Shown here one piece after another: positions 5,898 to 15,042 of a stretch of DNA of 15,213 bases. The translations under genes were made by a program, and so were the position numbers. Origin of the DNA: Chromatiales bacterium (GTDB taxonomy: Bacteria > Pseudomonadota > Gammaproteobacteria > CAMYNG01); NCBI GenBank assembly GCA_026990045.1, contig JALSIK010000270.1, positions 1-15,213 on the forward strand. The letters are read 5' to 3'. Position 1 is the stretch's first letter, and each line of letters opens with the position of its first letter. Below the pieces are notes generated by a model. That model worked only from the letters and a program-made list of their open reading frames with translations, searched no databases and was not told where the DNA came from.

Positions 5898-7006
5898 AAA
5901 GGGTAGGTCTGATCGGCTGGCGCGGCATGGTGGGGTCGGTGCTCATGCAGCGCATGCGCGAGGAGAACGACTTCGCCGGCATCGAGCCGGTGTTCTTTTC
6001 CACCTCCCAGGCGGGCCGGCCCGGGCCGGACATCGGGCGCGAGGTGCCGCCGCTGGGCGATGCCCGCGATCTCGACGCGCTCAAGGCCATGGACATCATC
6101 GTCACCTGCCAGGGCGGCGGCTACACCAGGGAGATCTACGGGCCGCTGCGGGCCGCGGGCTGGGACGGGTACTGGATCGACGCCGCTTCCACCCTGCGCA
6201 TGGACAGCGACAGCATCATCGTGCTCGACCCGGTCAACCGGCAGGTGATCGAGGACGGCCTCGCCCGCGGGGTGAAGACCTTCGTCGGCGGCAACTGTAC
6301 GGTGAGCCTCATGCTCATGGCCGTCGGCGGCCTGTTCCGGCACGACCTGGTGGAGTGGATCTCGCCCATGACCTACCAGGCCGCCTCCGGGGCGGGGGCG
6401 GCCAACATGCGCGAGCTCATCCGCCAGATGGGGGCCATCCACGAGGCGGTGAAGGACCTCAACGACGATCCCGCCACCGCCATCCTCGAGATCGACCGCC
6501 GGGTGGCGGACTTCCTGCGCAGCGACGGCTATCCCCGGGAGCACTGGGGCGTGCCGCTGGCGGGCAGCCTCATCCCCTGGATCGATACCCAGCTGGACTC
6601 CGGCCAGAGCCGCGAGGAGTGGAAGGCCGAGGTGGAGACCAACAAGATCCTGGGCCGGGCCGACGACCCGGTGCCCATCGACGGCATCTGCGTGCGCATC
6701 GGCGCCATGCGCTGCCACTCCCAGGCGCTCACCATCAAGCTCGCGCGCGACGTGCCGCTGGACGAGATCCACGACATGCTGGCGGCGGCCAACGACTGGG
6801 TACGGGTGCTGCCCAACGAGCGCGAGGTGACCCTGCGCGAGCTGACCCCGGCGGCGGTCACCGGCACCCTCCAGGTCCCGGTGGGGCGGCTGCGCAAGCT
6901 GTCCATGGGACCGGAGTACCTGGCCGCCTTCACCGTGGGCGACCAGCTGCTGTGGGGCGCGGCGGAGCCCCTGCGGCGCATGCTGCGCATCCTGCTTGAA
7001 GGTTAG
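5894..7006 (+). CDS. asd: aspartate-semialdehyde dehydrogenase
   Basis: Asd reduces aspartyl-4-phosphate with NADPH to aspartate semialdehyde, the branch point for lysine, threonine, methionine and the diaminopimelate of peptidoglycan. The product is 370 aa and begins with the gammaproteobacterial form KRVGLIGWRGMVGSVLMQRM (E. coli Asd is 367 aa). The NADP-binding glycine-rich loop is GWRGMVGS. Catalytic Cys135 lies in VGGNCTVSLM, and the general-base histidine is His275 in MRCHSQAL, matching E. coli Cys135 and His274. The ATG at 5894 is preceded by GGGGACGGG only a few bases away, so initiation may depend on the upstream mini-ORF. It probably continues the leu transcript, because no promoter is evident in the repeat-filled spacer. 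Confidence 0.98.
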   Translation: MKRVGLIGWRGMVGSVLMQRMREENDFAGIEPVFFSTSQAGRPGPDIGREVPPLGDARDLDALKAMDIIVTCQGGGYTREIYGPLRAAGWDGYWIDAASTLRMDSDSIIVLDPVNRQVIEDGLARGVKTFVGGNCTVSLMLMAVGGLFRHDLVEWISPMTYQAASGAGAANMRELIRQMGAIHEAVKDLNDDPATAILEIDRRVADFLRSDGYPREHWGVPLAGSLIPWIDTQLDSGQSREEWKAEVETNKILGRADDPVPIDGICVRIGAMRCHSQALTIKLARDVPLDEIHDMLAAANDWVRVLPNEREVTLRELTPAAVTGTLQVPVGRLRKLSMGPEYLAAFTVGDQLLWGAAEPLRRMLRILLEG

Positions 7007-7062
7007 GCACGGCGAACTAAGGTTTGCATGAGGACTTTCCGATAACATCCCCTGTGCCAAGG

Positions 7063-7119
7063 CAAAATCCCACCCCGGCCGGCGCCGGGGCCATTTCCGG
7101 GCGAAGACGCGGGATTTTG
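7063..7119 (+). other. nested inverted repeats, possible three-way RNA junction
   Basis: The outer arms CAAAATCCC (7063-7071) and GGGATTTTG (7111-7119) are exact complements. They enclose a hairpin CCCCGGC/GCCGGGG with loop CGGC (7073-7090) and a small GCG/CGC hairpin with loop AAGA (7101-7110). Together they can fold as a three-way junction 56 bases after the asd stop. The downstream arm overlaps the -35 box of the predicted fimV promoter. It could end or slow the asd transcript, or be a structured element. No T-tract follows. Confidence 0.45.
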
Positions 7120-7144
7120 AAAAAGCCTATTTATCAGCTATAGT
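7117..7144 (+). promoter_or_regulatory. predicted sigma70 promoter of fimV
   Basis: TTGAAA (7117-7122) and TATAGT (7139-7144), each five of six to consensus, are 16 bases apart and lie in an AT-rich patch rare in this window. Predicted start is near 7151, giving a leader of about 40 bases before the fimV ATG. Confidence 0.55.
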
Positions 7145-7190
7145 TAGTGCAGATTTATAAGGACTATTCTAGTTTTTCAGGCCCAAGTCC

Positions 7191-10100
7191 ATGACTAAAA
7201 AACTGATTTCCTTGTGGTTTGCCGGGCGGATGGGGGCTGTCTCCGCCCGGCACAGGCGCCGCTCCCTGGCGCTGGCTGCCGTCCTGGCATTGGTGCTTCC
7301 GCTCTCCACCCAGGCGCTGGGCTTCGGTGCCATCAAGCTCAAGTCCGCGCTCAACGAACCCCTCGACGCCGAGATCGATCTCCTCGCCGCCACCGCCGCC
7401 GACGTGGATGCACTCAAGGTGCGGCTGGCGCCGCGCGAGGCCTTTCTGCGCGCGGGCATCGAGCGCCAGGCCGTGCTGCACGAGATCAAGTTCTCGGTGG
7501 AGCGCCGGGCCAACGGCACCTATTACATTCATCTCAAGACGCGCCAGCCGGTGCGCGAGCCGTTTTTGAACTTCCTGCTCGAAATGGAATGGCCCAACGG
7601 GCGCATGCTGCGCGAGTACACCGTGCTGCTGGATCCGCCGGAGCTGTTCCACCGCCAGCCCACCTTCGTGGAGGCCCCGGAGACCGCCGAGCCCGCGCCC
7701 CAGGTGGCGCAGGCGGAACCTGCGCCGGAGCCGGCGCCGCTGGTGCCCGAGCCGGCACCCGCGCCCGCGGCGCAGGCCGAGCCGGAGCCCCTGTTTGGTC
7801 CCGACGTGACCCCGGCCCCGGAGCCCGAGCCCCGGGTGGCGGAGGCCCCGGCCGAGCCGGCGCCGCTGGTGCCCGAGCCGGCGGCCGAGGCGGCCCCGGA
7901 GCCCGAGCCCATCCTGACCCCGGAGCCGGCCCCCGAGGCGGTGCCGGAGCCGCAGCTGGCCGAGGCCCCGGCGGTGGAAGAGGAGGGCGAGCTGTTTCCG
8001 CGCATTCCGCTCACCGAGTACCGCGAGGCGGTGGCTGCGGCCGCCGCGGAAGAAGCCGCCCCCGCCGAGCCCATGGTGCGGGGTGAGCTGGACTACGGCA
8101 TCACGCAGAAGGGCGACACCCTGTGGCAGATCGCCGAGCGCCTGAAGCGGGACGACTCGGTGTCCATCTACCAGGTGATGATGGCCCTGCTGCAGTCCAA
8201 TCCCGAGGCCTTCGTGGACGGCAACGTGCACCGGCTCAAGGTGGGGCGGGTCCTGCGCATCAGCGATCCGGGCCTGCTCCATGCCATGAGCGCCGAGGAG
8301 GCCGCGGCCGAGTACCGCCGCCAGACCGAGGCCTGGAACGAGTACCGCCAGCAGGTGGCGCAGGTGGAGACCACCCCGCAGCCCATCGTGGCCGGCGAGG
8401 CCGGCGAAGGCGCCACCGTGGCCCAGGCGGAGCCCGAGGGCGAGCTGTCGGTGGAGGCGCCCGCCGGCGAGCCCGCGCCCGGTGCCGGCACCGCCGAGCA
8501 GGCCGAGGCCCAGTCGGCGGCCCTCATCGCCCTGCGCGACGAGGTGCAGCAGGCCCTGGACCAGGCCAAGGCCGATCCCGATGCCAATCCCGAGCAGATC
8601 AGCCGCCTCAGCCTGCTGCTGGACGAGATCAAGCGCCTGGAGGGCGCGGTGAACGTGCAGGACACCGACCTGGCCGCCCTCCAGGCCGAGCTGGCCCGCC
8701 TCCACGAGGAAGGGGCCCGGCCCGCGCCCCAGGTGGCCGAGGCCCCGGCTTCGCCGGCGCCCGCGGAGGAGGCCCTCGGGCAGGCGGCCCGGGAGGCCCG
8801 GGAAGCCCAGGAGGCCCCGGAACGACCCTCCGCGCAGCCCGCCGCGGAACAGGCGGCGGCCGAACCCGAGGCCGCGCCCGCCGGCGAGGCCGCACCGGCG
8901 GCCGAGGAGGCGGCCGGCGGCCTGACGCCGGAGGAGATCGCGGCCGGCGAGACGCCTCCCACCGAGGCCCCGGAGACGGCGCTGGAGGAGGCCGAGGTGG
9001 TGCCGGCCGAGGGCGTGACCCCCGCCGAGGGCGAGGCGGCGCCACAGCCGGCCGAGCAGGTGGCCGAGGCCCCGGTGCCGGCGCCAGCCGAGGAGGCCCC
9101 GCAGGAGACCGGCGGCTTCGGCGCCATGGTGAGCGCGGTCCTGGCGGCCGTCACCGGCGTGCTGGGCGGGCTCGGCGGCAGCCCCATCCTCATCGCCGTG
9201 GCCGGCACCGCCCTGGTGGTGCTGCTGCTGGGCATCATTCTCATCCGCCGGCGCCGGGCGCTGGAGTCGGGCGAGGAGAGCATCCTCACCGGCGAGGCCG
9301 AGGGCAGCGCCGAGGGCGGCGGCGACGTGACCAGCAAGGAGGAGTCCTCCTTCCTGTCCGATTTCGCCATCTCCGGCATGAACGCCATCCAGGCCGAGGA
9401 CTCCGAGGTGGACCCGGTGACCGAGGCCGACGTGTTCATGGCCTACGGCCGCTACGAGGCCGCGGAGGAGCGGCTCAAGGACGCCATCGGCAAGGACCCC
9501 GGCCGCATGGAGCTCAAGCTCAAGCTGCTGGAGCTCTACTACACCACCAAGAACAAGTCCGCGTTCGAGAACGCCGCCGCCGAGCTCTACGGCGCCCTGG
9601 GCGAGCAGGCCGAGAGCAACCCCGAGTGGGCCAAGGTGGTGAGCATGGGTGTGGAGCTGGCCCCGGACAACCCGCTGTTCGCCGGCGGCACGCCGTCGTC
9701 GGACTCCATCAAGGTGGGGGCCGACATGAGCGACAGCGAGATCATGGACATCGGGCTGGAGACCGGCGTGTTCGATGCCGCCGAGATGAGCCAGCAGATG
9801 CAGGCGGGCGACGTCAACAGCGCCGAGACCATGATCACCAACAGCAGCGAGCTGGACTTCAGCCTCGACGCCCCCGAGCCCTCGCCCGACACCACCCTGG
9901 CCAACGCCGGCCAGGACATCTCGGAGCTGCCCACGGAGACGGTGGCCCAGCCCGCCGAGCCGTCGGCCCAGAGCGAGGCCTTCAAGGTGGGCGACCTGGG
10001 CAGCGAGGGGGCCGGCAGCGAGGCCTTCACCGCGGGCGGCCTGGACCAGCCGGTCAAGAGCGAGGAGTTCGACCTCGACGTGGGCGAGAGCGCCCCGGCC

Positions 10101-10514
10101 AAGAGCGAGGAGTTCGAGCTGGACCTGGCGGCATCGGAGCCGGCCAAGAGCGAAGAGCTGGTGATGAAGCAGGACTTCGATCCCGCCAAGTCGCAGGAGT
10201 TCAACCTGGACGACCTGCAGCAGCCGGCCGGCCCCGCGTCCAGCCAGGAGTTCAACCTGGATGCGGACCTCTCGCCCGCGGGCGGCAGCGACGAGAGCAT
10301 GCTCGACCTCGGCCTGGACGCCACCGACGCCGCCGGCGAGGACGTGGGCCTGGACTCGGCCGTGGACGAGGTGGGGACCAAGCTGGACCTGGCCAAGGCC
10401 TACATCGACATGGGCGATCCCGACGGCGCCCGCAGCATCCTGGGCGAGGTGCTGGAGGAGGGCACCGACGCCCAGAAGCAGGAAGCCCAGCAGCTCATGC
10501 AGCAGATCGCCTGA
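7191..10514 (+). CDS. fimV: FimV, peptidoglycan-binding inner-membrane hub of type IV pili and cell poles
   Basis: FimV proteins anchor to peptidoglycan and organise type IV pilus secretin assembly, twitching and polar signalling. The product is 1107 aa (P. aeruginosa FimV is about 919). In order: signal peptide (RHRRRSLALAAVLALVLPLS, 20-39), the FimV N-terminal core (FGAIKLKSALNEPLDAEIDL onwards), and a Pro/Glu/Ala-rich linker 160-265. Then come a LysM domain about 302-357 (YGITQKGDTLWQIAERL), a coiled-coil-like stretch 440-505, and more acidic Ala/Pro linker. One membrane helix lies at 664-686, followed by basic RRRR. The cytoplasmic part is acidic with a TPR-like segment 745-802, a degenerate repeat 928-1025 and the conserved FimV C-terminal domain 1064-1107 (KLDLAKAYIDMGDPDGARSI). 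No good ribosome site precedes the ATG; an ATG at 7230 would still keep the signal peptide. Confidence 0.95.
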   Translation: MTKKLISLWFAGRMGAVSARHRRRSLALAAVLALVLPLSTQALGFGAIKLKSALNEPLDAEIDLLAATAADVDALKVRLAPREAFLRAGIERQAVLHEIKFSVERRANGTYYIHLKTRQPVREPFLNFLLEMEWPNGRMLREYTVLLDPPELFHRQPTFVEAPETAEPAPQVAQAEPAPEPAPLVPEPAPAPAAQAEPEPLFGPDVTPAPEPEPRVAEAPAEPAPLVPEPAAEAAPEPEPILTPEPAPEAVPEPQLAEAPAVEEEGELFPRIPLTEYREAVAAAAAEEAAPAEPMVRGELDYGITQKGDTLWQIAERLKRDDSVSIYQVMMALLQSNPEAFVDGNVHRLKVGRVLRISDPGLLHAMSAEEAAAEYRRQTEAWNEYRQQVAQVETTPQPIVAGEAGEGATVAQAEPEGELSVEAPAGEPAPGAGTAEQAEAQSAALIALRDEVQQALDQAKADPDANPEQISRLSLLLDEIKRLEGAVNVQDTDLAALQAELARLHEEGARPAPQVAEAPASPAPAEEALGQAAREAREAQEAPERPSAQPAAEQAAAEPEAAPAGEAAPAAEEAAGGLTPEEIAAGETPPTEAPETALEEAEVVPAEGVTPAEGEAAPQPAEQVAEAPVPAPAEEAPQETGGFGAMVSAVLAAVTGVLGGLGGSPILIAVAGTALVVLLLGIILIRRRRALESGEESILTGEAEGSAEGGGDVTSKEESSFLSDFAISGMNAIQAEDSEVDPVTEADVFMAYGRYEAAEERLKDAIGKDPGRMELKLKLLELYYTTKNKSAFENAAAELYGALGEQAESNPEWAKVVSMGVELAPDNPLFAGGTPSSDSIKVGADMSDSEIMDIGLETGVFDAAEMSQQMQAGDVNSAETMITNSSELDFSLDAPEPSPDTTLANAGQDISELPTETVAQPAEPSAQSEAFKVGDLGSEGAGSEAFTAGGLDQPVKSEEFDLDVGESAPAKSEEFELDLAASEPAKSEELVMKQDFDPAKSQEFNLDDLQQPAGPASSQEFNLDADLSPAGGSDESMLDLGLDATDAAGEDVGLDSAVDEVGTKLDLAKAYIDMGDPDGARSILGEVLEEGTDAQKQEAQQLMQQIA
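7728..7882 (+). repeat. 29-bp identical direct repeat pair inside the FimV linker
   Basis: Positions 7728-7756 and 7854-7882 are identical and offset by 126 bases (42 codons); both encode EPAPLVPEPA in the periplasmic linker. Nucleotide identity beyond what codon choice needs suggests recent duplication or gene conversion within this low-complexity region. Confidence 0.8.
9969..10266 (+). repeat. degenerate ~15-residue tandem repeat in cytoplasmic FimV
   Basis: Seven copies of a motif S-(E/Q)-(E/A)-(F/L), often preceded by Lys and followed by acidic-hydrophobic residues, start at Ser928, 943, 957, 972, 987, 1001 and 1018, that is every 14-17 residues. Best copies read KSEEFDLD, KSEEFELD and KSQEFNLD. 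They lie between the TPR-like segment and the FimV C-terminal domain. They look like repeated short linear motifs in a disordered acidic tail. Confidence 0.75.
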
Positions 10515-10562
10515 GGTGCATGCGCCTGGCGCGGCGCTCCCGTCCCTCGCGTTCCGTTCCAC

Positions 10563-10586
10563 CGGGGCGGCGCCTCCGCCGCCCCG
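10563..10586 (+). other. 10-bp GC hairpin in the fimV-truA spacer
   Basis: CGGGGCGGCG (10563-10572) is the exact complement of CGCCGCCCCG (10577-10586) around a CCTC loop. It ends 17 bases before the truA ATG, and no T-tract follows, so it is not a standard terminator. It could block or shape the ribosome landing region of truA, which shows no clear ribosome site. Confidence 0.5.
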
Positions 10587-10603
10587 CCTGATCCCCGGCC
10601 TCC

Positions 10604-11383
10604 ATGCGCATCGCCCTGGGTCTGGAGTACGACGGCCGGCCGTTCTGCGGCTGGCAGTACCAGCATCACTGCCGCTCGGTGCAGCAGGCGGTGGAAGACG
10701 CCCTGTCCCGGGTGGCCGACGCCCCGGTGCGCGTGGTGTGCGCCGGGCGCACCGACACCGCCGTCCATGCCCTGGAGCAGGTGGTCCACTTCGACACCGG
10801 GGCGCGGCGCGAGATGCACTCCTGGGTCTTCGGCGCCAACGCCAACCTGCCGGAGGCGGTGTCGGTGCTGTGGGCGGCGGAGGTGCCCGACGACTTCCAC
10901 GCCCGCTTCTCGGCCGAGCGGCGGCGCTACCGCTACGTGATCCTCAACCGGCGCGTGCGCCCGGCGGTGCTCGCCGGCCGCGTGGCCTGGGACTACCGCC
11001 CGCTGGACCACGAGCGCATGCGCGAGGCGGCGGCGCCCCTCCTGGGCCGGCACGACTTTTCGTCCTACCGCGCCACCCAGTGCCAGGCCAGGAGCCCGGT
11101 GCGCACCCTCCACCGGCTGGACGTGCGCCGGCAGGGCGACCTGGTGTTCCTGGACCTGGAGGCGGACGGCTTCCTCCATCACATGGTGCGCAACATCGCC
11201 GGGGTGCTCATGGCCATCGGGGCCGGGGAGCGGCCGGTGGCGTGGAGCGCGGAGGTGCTGGCGGCGCGGGACCGGACCCTGGGCGGGGTCACCGCCCCCG
11301 CCGAGGGCCTGTACTTCACCGGCGTGCGCTACCCGGAGCGCTACCGCCTGCCGCAGGTTTCGCCCGCCGGGGCGGTCTGGTAG
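10604..11383 (+). CDS. truA: tRNA pseudouridine(38-40) synthase
   Basis: TruA converts uridines 38, 39 and 40 in the anticodon stem-loop of many tRNAs to pseudouridine. The product is 259 aa, typical. It opens with RIALGLEYDGRPFCGWQYQ, the family start, and has catalytic Asp51 in AGRTDTAVHAL and the pocket tyrosine Tyr109 in RFSAERRRYRYV. FSSYRATQCQARSPVRT and FLHHMVRNIAGVL are further signatures. The active-site loop reads TDTAVH, where most relatives have TD(A/T)GVH, so one glycine is replaced by alanine. The ATG is fixed by the family N-terminus, although no ribosome site is evident. First gene of the packed truA-trpFBA-accD cluster; trpF follows after 27 bases. Confidence 0.97.
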   Translation: MRIALGLEYDGRPFCGWQYQHHCRSVQQAVEDALSRVADAPVRVVCAGRTDTAVHALEQVVHFDTGARREMHSWVFGANANLPEAVSVLWAAEVPDDFHARFSAERRRYRYVILNRRVRPAVLAGRVAWDYRPLDHERMREAAAPLLGRHDFSSYRATQCQARSPVRTLHRLDVRRQGDLVFLDLEADGFLHHMVRNIAGVLMAIGAGERPVAWSAEVLAARDRTLGGVTAPAEGLYFTGVRYPERYRLPQVSPAGAVW

Positions 11384-11410
11384 GCTCACGGGCTCGCGGG
11401 GGCAGGTGAC

Positions 11411-12038
11411 ATGAGTGCAGGCGGCCCGGGGCGGGTCAGGGTAAAATACTGCGGCATCACGCGGGCACAGGATGCCGCCCGCGCGGCGGCCCTGGGCGTG
11501 GACGCCATCGGCCTGGTGTTCCACCGGCCCAGCCCGCGCCGGGTGGACCTGGACACCGCGCGCCGGGTGGCGGCGGCGCTGCCGCCCTTCGTGACCACGG
11601 TGGGCCTGTTCGTGGACGCCCCGGCCGCGGAGGTGGAGGAGGCGCTGGCGGCGGTGCCCTTGGACCTGCTGCAGTTCCACGGCGACGAACCGCCCGCGTA
11701 CTGCCGCGGATTCGGCCGCCCCTACGTCAAGGCGGTGCGCATGCGGCCGGACATCGACCTGCACCGGGTGGCGGCGCGCTACGCCGAGGCCGCGGCCCTG
11801 CTGCTGGACACCTACCGCCGTGACCTGCCCGGCGGCACCGGCGAGAGCTTCGACTGGGAGCGGGTGCCGGGCGACCTGCCGCTGCCGGTGATCCTGGCCG
11901 GGGGGCTGAAGCCGGGCAACGTGGCCGAGGCCATCCGCCGGGTGCGGCCGTACGCGGTGGACGTCAGCGGTGGCATCGAGCGCGAGCCGGGGGTGAAGGA
12001 CCCGGAGCGCATGGCCGCCTTCATGCAAGAGGTGATGA

Positions 12039-12067
<29 letters not shown>
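11411..12067 (+). CDS. trpF: phosphoribosylanthranilate isomerase
   Basis: TrpF performs the Amadori rearrangement of phosphoribosylanthranilate to CdRP in tryptophan synthesis. The product is a 218-aa stand-alone TIM barrel, not fused to TrpC as in E. coli. Catalytic residues are Cys14 (VKYCGITR) and Asp133 (LLLDTY). Phosphate-binding loops are ILAGGLKPGNV (161-171) and VDVSGGIEREPGVKD (183-197). FHGDE lies at 89-93. The family usually starts two or three residues before KICGIT, so the extra MSAGGPGRV is a short extension, but no later start codon is available before the catalytic cysteine. The 3' end overlaps trpB by 29 bases. Confidence 0.97.
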
Positions 12068-13261
<1,194 letters not shown>

Positions 13262-13265
<4 letters not shown>

Positions 13266-14104
13266 GCCGGCTGGCCCAGCGCTTCGCCGCGCTGCGCCGG
13301 GCGGGCCGCCGCGCCCTGGTGCCCTACGTCACCGCGGGCGACCCGGAACCGGCGGCCACCGTGGGGCTCATGCACGACATGGTGGCGGCGGGGGCCGACA
13401 TCCTGGAGCTGGGCGTGCCCTTCTCCGACCCCATGGCCGACGGGCCGGTGATCCAGCGCGCCAGCGAACGGGCCCTGGCCCACGGCGTGAGCCTGCGCGG
13501 CGTGCTGAGCATGGTGCGCGACTTCCGCCACGACGACCCGGACACGCCGGTGGTGCTCATGGGCTATCTCAACCCGGTGGAGACCATGGGCTACGAGGCC
13601 TTCGCCCGGGCCGCGGCGGAGGCCGGCGTGGACGGCGTGCTCACCGTGGACCTGCCGCCGGAGGAGGCCGGCCCGCTGCTGGCGGCGCTGGACGGGGGCG
13701 GGATCGATCCCGTCTTCCTGCTCGCGCCCACCACCTCCGACGAGCGCACGCGGCAGGTGGCGGCGGTGGCGCGCGGCTTCGTCTACTACGTCTCGCTCAA
13801 GGGGGTCACCGGCGCCGGCCACCTGGACGTGGACGCGGTGCGCCGGCGGGTGGAGCACCTGCGCACCCTCGTGGACCTGCCCGTGGGCGTGGGCTTCGGG
13901 ATCCGCGACGCGGCCTCGGCGGCGGCGGTGGGAGCGTTCGCCGACGCGGTGGTGGTGGGCAGCGCGGTGGTGAGCCGCATCGAGCAGCACGCCGGCGACC
14001 CGGCGGCGGCGCGGGCGGCGGTGGCGGAGCTGGTGGGCGAGCTGCGCGCGGCCCTGGACGGGCTGCCGGCGGCGGCAGCGGTACGACAGGCGGCAGACAC
14101 ATGA
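13262..14104 (+). CDS. trpA: tryptophan synthase, alpha subunit
   Basis: TrpA cleaves indole-3-glycerol phosphate to indole and glyceraldehyde 3-phosphate, and indole passes through a tunnel to TrpB. The product is a 280-aa TIM barrel. The catalytic pair is in the textbook positions: Glu49 (ADILELGVPFSDPMADGP) and Asp60. YVTAGDPE, LAPTTSDERT and YYVSLKGVTGAG are further family marks, with the phosphate loop GFGIRD. The start is GTG, overlapping the trpB stop as GTGA; no other start fits the family N-terminus as well. Its own stop overlaps the accD ATG as ATGA, so translation of trpB, trpA and accD is probably coupled. Confidence 0.98.
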
Positions 14105-14961
14105 ACTGGTTCTCCAAGCTCCTGCCCTCGCGCATTCGCACCGAGGCCAGCAACAAGAAGAGCATCCCCGAGGGGTTGTGGACCAAGTGCGCGGCCTGCA
14201 ACGCGGTGCTCTACCGCGCCGAGCTGGAGCGCAATCTGCACGTGTGTCCCAAGTGCGGCCACCACATGCGCATGGGGGCCCGCGCGCGGCTGGCGGCCTT
14301 TCTCGATCCGGAACCGCGCGAGGAGATCGGTGCCGAGGTGGCACCCCGGGACGTGCTCAAGTTCAAGGACCTGAAGAAGTACAAGGACCGCTTGGCCCAG
14401 GCGCAGAAGAACACCGAGGAGAAGGACGCGCTGGTGGTGATGACCGGCCGGGTCAAGGGCATCCCGCTGGTGGCCTGCGCCTTCGAGTTCCGCTTCATGG
14501 GCGGGTCCATGGGCGCGGTGGTGGGCGAGCGTTTCGTGCGCGGGGTCAACGCGGCGCTGGACAGCGGCATCCCCCTGGTGTGCTTCGCCGCCAGCGGCGG
14601 CGCCCGCATGCAGGAGGCGCTGTTCTCGCTCATGCAGATGGCCAAGACCTCCGCCGCCCTGGCGCGGTTGTCGCGGCGCGGCATCCCCTACGTCTCGGTG
14701 CTCACCGATCCCACCATGGGCGGGGTGTCGGCCTCGCTGGCCATGCTGGGCGACGTCAACATCGCCGAGCCCGGCGCCCTCATCGGGTTCGCCGGGCCGC
14801 GCGTCATCGAGCAGACCGTGCGCGAGACCCTGCCCGAGGGCTTCCAGCGCAGCGAGTTCCTGCTGGAGCACGGCGCGGTGGACATGATCGTGGACCGCCG
14901 CGACATGCGCGATCGCATCAGCAGCCTGCTCGCCATGCTGACCCGCCAGCCTCCCCCCTGA
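14101..14961 (+). CDS. accD: acetyl-CoA carboxylase carboxyltransferase, beta subunit
   Basis: AccD with AccA transfers the carboxyl group from biotin-BCCP to acetyl-CoA, giving malonyl-CoA for fatty acid synthesis. The product is 286 aa. An N-terminal zinc ribbon is formed by Cys30, Cys33, Cys49 and Cys52 (CX2C, 15 residues, CX2C). The crotonase-fold domain carries EFRFMGGSMGAVVGERF, FAASGGARMQEALFSLMQM and TDPTMGGVSASLAMLGD. FAGPRVIEQTVRE and GFQRSEFLLEHG close the family pattern. The ATG overlaps the trpA stop by four bases. In E. coli the carboxyltransferase binds its own accA/accD mRNA through the zinc domain; whether that applies here is unknown. folC usually follows accD but is not seen in this window. 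Confidence 0.98.
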   Translation: MNWFSKLLPSRIRTEASNKKSIPEGLWTKCAACNAVLYRAELERNLHVCPKCGHHMRMGARARLAAFLDPEPREEIGAEVAPRDVLKFKDLKKYKDRLAQAQKNTEEKDALVVMTGRVKGIPLVACAFEFRFMGGSMGAVVGERFVRGVNAALDSGIPLVCFAASGGARMQEALFSLMQMAKTSAALARLSRRGIPYVSVLTDPTMGGVSASLAMLGDVNIAEPGALIGFAGPRVIEQTVRETLPEGFQRSEFLLEHGAVDMIVDRRDMRDRISSLLAMLTRQPPP

Positions 14962-14985
14962 CCCGGCGGCGTCGCAGGTGGAGAA

Positions 14986-15015
14986 CGTAGGGTGCGTTCG
15001 CCCCGCGAATGCACC
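14986..15015 (+). repeat. CGTAGGG-headed hairpin repeat, copy 2
   Basis: CGTAG is followed by GGTGCGTTCGC (14991-15001), a CCC loop and GCGAATGCACC (15005-15015), an 11-bp stem with one G-U wobble. It sits 25 bases after the accD stop. Head and layout match the element at 722-751, while the stem bases differ but still pair, as expected if structure is what is conserved. Confidence 0.6.
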
Positions 15016-15039
15016 GGCGGAAGGGGCGATGGCCCCGCC
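15016..15039 (+). other. alternative GC hairpins after accD
   Basis: GGCGG (15016-15020) can pair with CCGCC (15035-15039). Competing folds are GGGGC/GCCCC (15023-15027 and 15032-15036) and GATGG/CCATC (15028-15032 and 15038-15042). With the hairpin before it, this probably marks the 3' end of the truA-accD transcript. No T-tract is present. Confidence 0.35.
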
Positions 15040-15042
15040 ATC

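Noticed and set aside
7164..10562. 1132-codon open frame antisense to fimV, and an 822-codon frame at 8123-10591
   Set aside because: Very high GC and the Glu/Ala/Pro-rich composition of fimV keep other frames open. The translations are low-complexity Gly/Arg/Leu/His strings without domains, while the fimV frame has signal peptide, LysM, helix and C-terminal domain.
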